Source: Homarus americanus (lineage: Eukaryota; Arthropoda; Malacostraca; Decapoda; Nephropidae). From it: a DNA stretch of 64,000 bases. The stretch spans positions 7,409,639 to 7,473,638 of the forward strand of contig NW_024726235.1 in assembly GCF_018991925.1 (NCBI RefSeq). The letters are read 5' to 3'. The notes under the pieces were generated by a model. That model saw only the letters and a list, made by a program, of their open reading frames with translations, had not been told where the DNA came from and ran no database searches. Positions 59,735 to 64,000 of the stretch are shown piece after piece (position 1 is the stretch's first letter; each line of letters opens with the position of its first letter). The position numbers and the translations under genes were made by a program.

Positions 59735-61455
59735 TTAATACCTAGACAATAGATATTTTTTAAGAGATGATTTAAAGGAAGGGAGCGTAGTCTTTGCTCG
59801 GATGGGTGGGGGTAAGTTGTTCCACACCTTCACACCGTGATATTTTATGGAGGTCTGGGACTGAGAGGAGCGCATGAGGGGTGGTCTTAGTAGCTCTGAG
59901 TGCCTTAAGTTGTATCTCTGATTATTCCGGAACTGGATATAATTATTGTCAAGCAAGTGATTGATAGATTTGTAAACAAAGAGAGCACAGCAGTAGGTGT
60001 TAATATCTTTGAATTTTAAAATTTTCAATACTTTATAGCAAATTTCTCGTTTGTGTGATCTGGGTTTTTTTTCAAGTAGGTCCGTACAACTCTCTTTTGT
60101 GCAGTAACCAGATATTGTGTTTTTGAAGAGCCAGAGGCCCCCCATAGTGTGTGACAGTGTATCAGGTGTTGGTAGACAAGATCATGATAGATTTCTTTCA
60201 TTGCTGTGTTTATTGACTTTACTGTGAATGGCTTGTATGTGGTTTCTCCAGTTAAGTTTCTCATCAACAATAACTCTAGGAATTTAGTATTTTGTTCGCA
60301 TTTGAGGACTGTATTACCAAGGTACAGGGGGTCCAAGTCTGGGGGTAAGTTTTTCCTTCTGTGAAAGATCGTGTAGTGGGTTTTCTCAAGGTTTAAGGTC
60401 AGTTTATTATGTATTACCCAGCTCCTGACTTTAGTTAATTCAGTGTTCATAGTTCTTATCAAGGAATGGAGGTCTGAGTTGCTGGCATAGAGATTACTAT
60501 CGTCTGCAAATAAGTTGTATTTTATGAGTGAGCTGGCGTGGACTGTGTCGTTTATGTACAACAAAAACAGTACTGGACCGAGAATGGAACCTTGGGGGAC
60601 TCCATACAAGATTGGCGAGGAGTCAGATTGGTGATTATTATAGCAGACATACTGCATCCTGTTGGACAGATATGAGGTAAACCAATTGTGGGACAGGCCC
60701 ATTACTCCATAATGTTCAAGCTTTGAAAGGAGGATGGTATGGTCGACAGTATCGAAGGCTTTAGAGAGGTCCAAGAATATACCGACTGTGAACTGACTGT
60801 CATCAAAGGAATTTAAGATGTCATTAGTAAAGGATAGCAGAGCACTCTCAGTCGACCATCTAGCTCTAAATCCAAACTGGGAGTCTGTAAAGATGTTATT
60901 GGCATTGCAGAAGGAATTTAGTCTATTACATGCTAGCTTTTCCAGTATCTTACTCAAGGCTGGGAGGACTGATATGGGGCGGTAGTTCTTGAAGAGACCT
61001 TTGTCCCCAGATTTTTTATATGCTGGGTGAGCTTTAGCAATTTTCAGTTTATCAGGAAAGACACCACTAGTGAAGGAGGAGTTACAAATGTGTAGGAGAA
61101 CAGGTAGTAATAAGTGGGCTACTTTCTTAATGATGCTCTTTGGTTTATTGTCTTCGCCTGCTTCTGCATCTTTGGACATTTTTATGATGGCTAGTAATTC
61201 ATCTGCTGTGACAGGGGATAAGAACAGCTCATTTTGCTGTCTGTTTTGCAGGTAGGCTCTAAATTCCTCATGGTGATCTGGGATACTCTCTGCAAGATTT
61301 TTGCCAACATTAATAAAATATTCATTGAAGTGGTTGGCAATGGGGGAGGGTTCCGTTACAACTGAATCATTTATCATAAAAGCTGAGTGGGGGGCCGAAG
61401 GCTGAGTGTTCTTGTTCTGAATAGAATTTATGACATTCCAGGTTTTCTTACTGTT
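59735..61455 (-). pseudogene. LINE ORF2, reverse-transcriptase part
   Basis: The frame is continuous from about 61455 to 60025. RT motifs in order: KNYRPISVLPALSKILEKL, FGFRARWSTESALL, GIFLDLSKAFDTVDH, GVPQGSILGPVLFLLYIND and YNLFADDSNLYAS with the catalytic Asp pair. Near 60025-60145 the frame shifts to the one ending at 59735 (KVLKILKFKDINTYCCALFV, then VKVWNNLPPPIRA). A second frameshift near 61450 separates it from the endonuclease. The RT core itself looks intact. Confidence 0.87.
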
Positions 61456-62687
61456 GCTGACTGGAGCTTATTTGTATAATAGTTACATCTGGCATTTCTA
61501 ACTGCTTGAGTTACTCTATTTCTGATACTTCGGTAAGCATCACCGAAAGTTATGGGTCTTTTTGCAAATTTCCTTTGGAGTTTGTGATTTTCTTTTATCA
61601 TTATCTTAATTTTGCTTGTGATATAGGGTTTAGAAATGGATACAGTTTTCACTGACTTAGTCTTGAGCAGGAAGCATTTATCAAAGCAAGCATTGAAGAT
61701 GCAAGAAAAGTTGCAGCTGTTCACGTTAGGGTTGTCGGAGGCATAGACAAGATCCCAGTTAGCATTCATTAGGTTGTTTTCAAAAAGGAGCATGTTGTAA
61801 GTGCAGTAGTTTCTGTATTGGATTGAGACTCTACTAGACCTCTCAGGTCTTGTGGCTGTTTTATACATGGCAAAAACTGGGAAATGATCTGAGATATTGT
61901 TATAAATAATTCCACTTGCTAGGTTGTTAGGAGTGTTGTTAGTCCAGATATGATCTATCACAGTGGCAGAGGTGGCAGTTACTCTAGTGGGTTTGGTTAT
62001 AGTGTCGAAGAAGAGTTTAGAATGACAGGTAGCAAGAAGGTCTAATACTGAGGTGTCGGTTTCTGATTTTAATAGATCAAGGTTGAAATCTCCTGTAATG
62101 TAGCAATGTTTCCTCTCCGAACTTATGATAGTGATAAGCTTCGAAAATTCATCAAGAAAATTCCTTCCATTAGTGTGGGGTCTTCTGTAGATTACTCCTA
62201 CTAGGATATTTCGTGTGTTGTTACGTAATTCAATGAAAACTCTCTCCATGTATTCCTCCTGAACCTTTAAATCATCTCTTACAGAAGTGTTATACTTGAT
62301 ATCAACATATAGGGCAACACCACCACTGTGTCGTGACGTGTTGATGCAGTGTCTATTATAATTAGGAATGTTATACAATTGGTCAATATCGTTAATGAGT
62401 TTGGTCTCACAGAACCCAAGTACATCAAATTTGTGGGCAAAAGAAGATAAACACTGATCCAAAAAGGTATCTAGATGAAGGGGAATACTGCTGATGTTAT
62501 GGCGAATCAAGGAGAAGGAATGAGGTAGTAGGAGACTAGAACTAAATTCGGGGGAGTCAGGAAAGTAATAGTTACAGTTTGGGTTGGTGTAACCCAGTGA
62601 GTTTTGTAGAAAAACATCAGGATCGATATGAGGGAGTATTGTGTCAACACCATGGGTAAATGGGGTGTAACACATATGATCTAGCAC
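61428..62687 (-). pseudogene. LINE ORF2, apurinic endonuclease part
   Basis: This 419-residue frame has the endonuclease motifs LGFCETKLI (catalytic Glu), SGGVALYVDIKYN, VGVIYRRPH, CYITGDFNLDLL (Asp and Asn), DHIWTNN and ISDHFPVFA (Asp-His). It continues into the linker before the RT and ends where a frameshift leads into the RT frame. The motif set is that of an exonuclease-endonuclease-phosphatase domain. Confidence 0.87.
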
Positions 62688-62871
62688 ATCATTGTGGGAA
62701 CATTGATACTGATTAAGGAACAGTAAAAACTCAGGGTCACTGAGGTGTGAAAAAGGAAGATCTAAGAATTATAATAGTGGGGGGGGGTAACGTACTTACA
62801 AGTGCTACAAACAACAGAATTAGGATGAGGGTGATTCCCTGATGGAGTGGGAGGTGCTCCTGTCACTCGGT

Positions 62872-63697
62872 TTAGAGGGCTGTTGGTACTCGAGTTGGCC
62901 GGCAGGGGGGGGGGAACTCCTCAGGTGATAGCAACAGTGGCTGGTTCCCCCTCAGTGGGGAGTGGGTTCTCGAAGGGTTTGGTGGGGGGGGGGGTGGTAC
63001 AGCGGGTGGGTGAGTGGGCAGGTGTCCACTTGCCCAATCCCTCACAACAAGGGTTTTATGACTAAACGTCACGTGTTTCCTTTGTTTCCTGGCTTCTTTA
63101 AACTGGTCCATTTGCTGTAGACGGGCTTTAGTCGTACCTGGGCAGAGATCTTCTTTGACGAAGATAGTGGTGCCTTTCAGTTTACTGCGTTGATAAAACA
63201 CTTTGTCACGGTCAGAGGGGGATGAGAATTTTGTTATGATGTCGCGGGGGCGGGTAGGAGTTGGGTTTCCTGACTCGTTGAACACGATCAAACTTGACTT
63301 CAGGAAGTTTAAAATGTTCATTCAGCAGGATTGAAATTTTGCGTTGGGATGACTCCCAGTTCTTGTGGATGTCTTCAGGGATACTGGCAATCCTGAGGTT
63401 GTTTCGCCGCCCTATGTCATCCACATAATACACCCGGTCTGCTGTTGTTAGTTCCGTTTTGAGCTTGGATTTTTCCTCACTCAGCTGTTGAACTTGGGTC
63501 TTGAGTGTTCGGTTCTCTTTAGCTTCAACATTCAACTTTGCTTGTAGGTCACTTATTTCCCCTTGTAAGAATTCCAAGCTTCTTTTAATCTCACCTAGCT
63601 GGTCAGTGAGATGCCGGTCAGCTTCTTCTAGCTTCCTGATGGTCTCCTTATTCATTTGTTGTATGATGTCCTGCATGAGAGTCCGTTGGACTTCCAT
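62872..63697 (-). pseudogene. LINE ORF1, coiled coil plus RRM-like domain, one frameshift
   Basis: MEVQRTLMQDIIQQMNKETI opens a coiled coil of about 75 residues. An RRM-like part follows (RRNNLRIASIPEDIHKNW), and after a frameshift near 63230-63250 a C-terminal part (RPRDIITKFSSPSDRDKVFY, FVKEDLCPGTTKARL). This is the trimeric L1-type ORF1 arrangement: coiled coil, RRM, C-terminal domain. A Pro-rich end (PPPPPPNP) corresponds to G runs at about 62905 and 62988. It binds RNA in known relatives. Confidence 0.78.
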
Positions 63698-64000
63698 ATC
63701 ACATCAGTCAGCTGTTGCTTTGTGAAATTTGAATTTTTGACACTAGCAGTCAACTTAGACATATTGGAGCTGGTGAGGGCTGGGCTGGCAGTATGGAGAC
63801 GGTCGAGTTGTGGTCAGCTGGGTGGAACGGTGGGGGAGTGTGGACGGGGGTGGACAGGGCTCAGATTACAAGCCGTGTCACTGGGGGGGGAGAGTTTGGT
63901 GGGCCTACACCTCACCTCACATGGTAGTCACAGATTCACCAGTAAATTGACAAATATATCTACTTAGGGGGATCACAGATAAATATTGTACTGGTCACGA
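63698..64000. other. Probable 5' UTR of the minus-strand LINE
   Basis: No frame is supported. The text is G-rich on the plus strand and continues the LINE upstream of ORF1. Its true 5' end is not seen. Confidence 0.4.

Larger units (their letters stand above)
59735..63697 (-). mobile_element. Nearly full-length LINE with coiled-coil/RRM ORF1 and endonuclease-RT ORF2
   Basis: On the minus strand, ORF1 (63697-62872) is followed by ORF2 (62687-59735). Only about four frameshifts break the two frames, far fewer than in the CR1 LINE at 40830. No other element interrupts it. The 3' end continues past 59735 without a clear tail. Confidence 0.85.

Noticed and set aside
1..64000. CRISPR arrays, bacterial operons, tRNA or rRNA genes
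   Set aside because: None seen. The tandem repeats have no spacer structure, and coding is intron-split eukaryotic or transposon-derived.

Overview
The window looks like nuclear DNA from an arthropod, most likely a decapod crustacean. It has GT-AG spliced exons in large introns, degenerate TTAGG-type telomere motifs, and very many DNA transposons and LINEs of the kinds common in decapod genomes. The species cannot be named from the sequence. I found no bacterial, viral, rRNA or tRNA gene.

Positions 1418-34925 (+) hold the 3' part of one host gene: 13 exons with consistent phases, 695 visible residues and a stop. It encodes a secreted or membrane-anchored protein. A Cache-like stretch followed by a Cys-rich EGF-like unit occurs twice, with an intron at the same place and phase in both EGF units. 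The protein ends in a hydrophobic tail (GPI-signal-like or single-pass). It resembles the ectodomain of the GPR158/GPR179 receptor family but has no seven-helix domain. The first coding exons lie left of the window. Its introns (up to 9.6 kb) are filled with cut-and-paste transposons: a 2.0-kb hAT element with intact ends and an 8-bp target duplication, and about fifteen pogo/Tigger-type elements flanked by TA.

Positions 34926-37285 are probably 3' UTR, with a 39-bp minisatellite just before an AATAAA. From 37606 on, no further host gene could be supported. This part contains a triple Tigger nest (37606-39707) and a decayed CR1-type LINE with an esterase-like ORF1 (40830-49587). That LINE is broken by a Tigger element carrying a transposase, by LTRs with 4-bp target duplications (one inside another), and by a small retroposon built round a 45-bp minisatellite. 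A non-autonomous LTR element with PBS and PPT follows (51482-53218), then a solo LTR, unassigned AT-rich DNA, and a nearly full-length LINE on the minus strand (59735-63697) with coiled-coil ORF1, endonuclease and reverse transcriptase.

The main theme is the Tigger set: at least ten TIR types sharing a core close to TCGNNTTAACG, each bounded by TA. Two of the coding families keep a good PCNA-binding (PIP) motif near the transposase C-terminus and a third keeps a degenerate one. Inverted copies of one family flank host exons 6 and 7, which could favour circular RNA.
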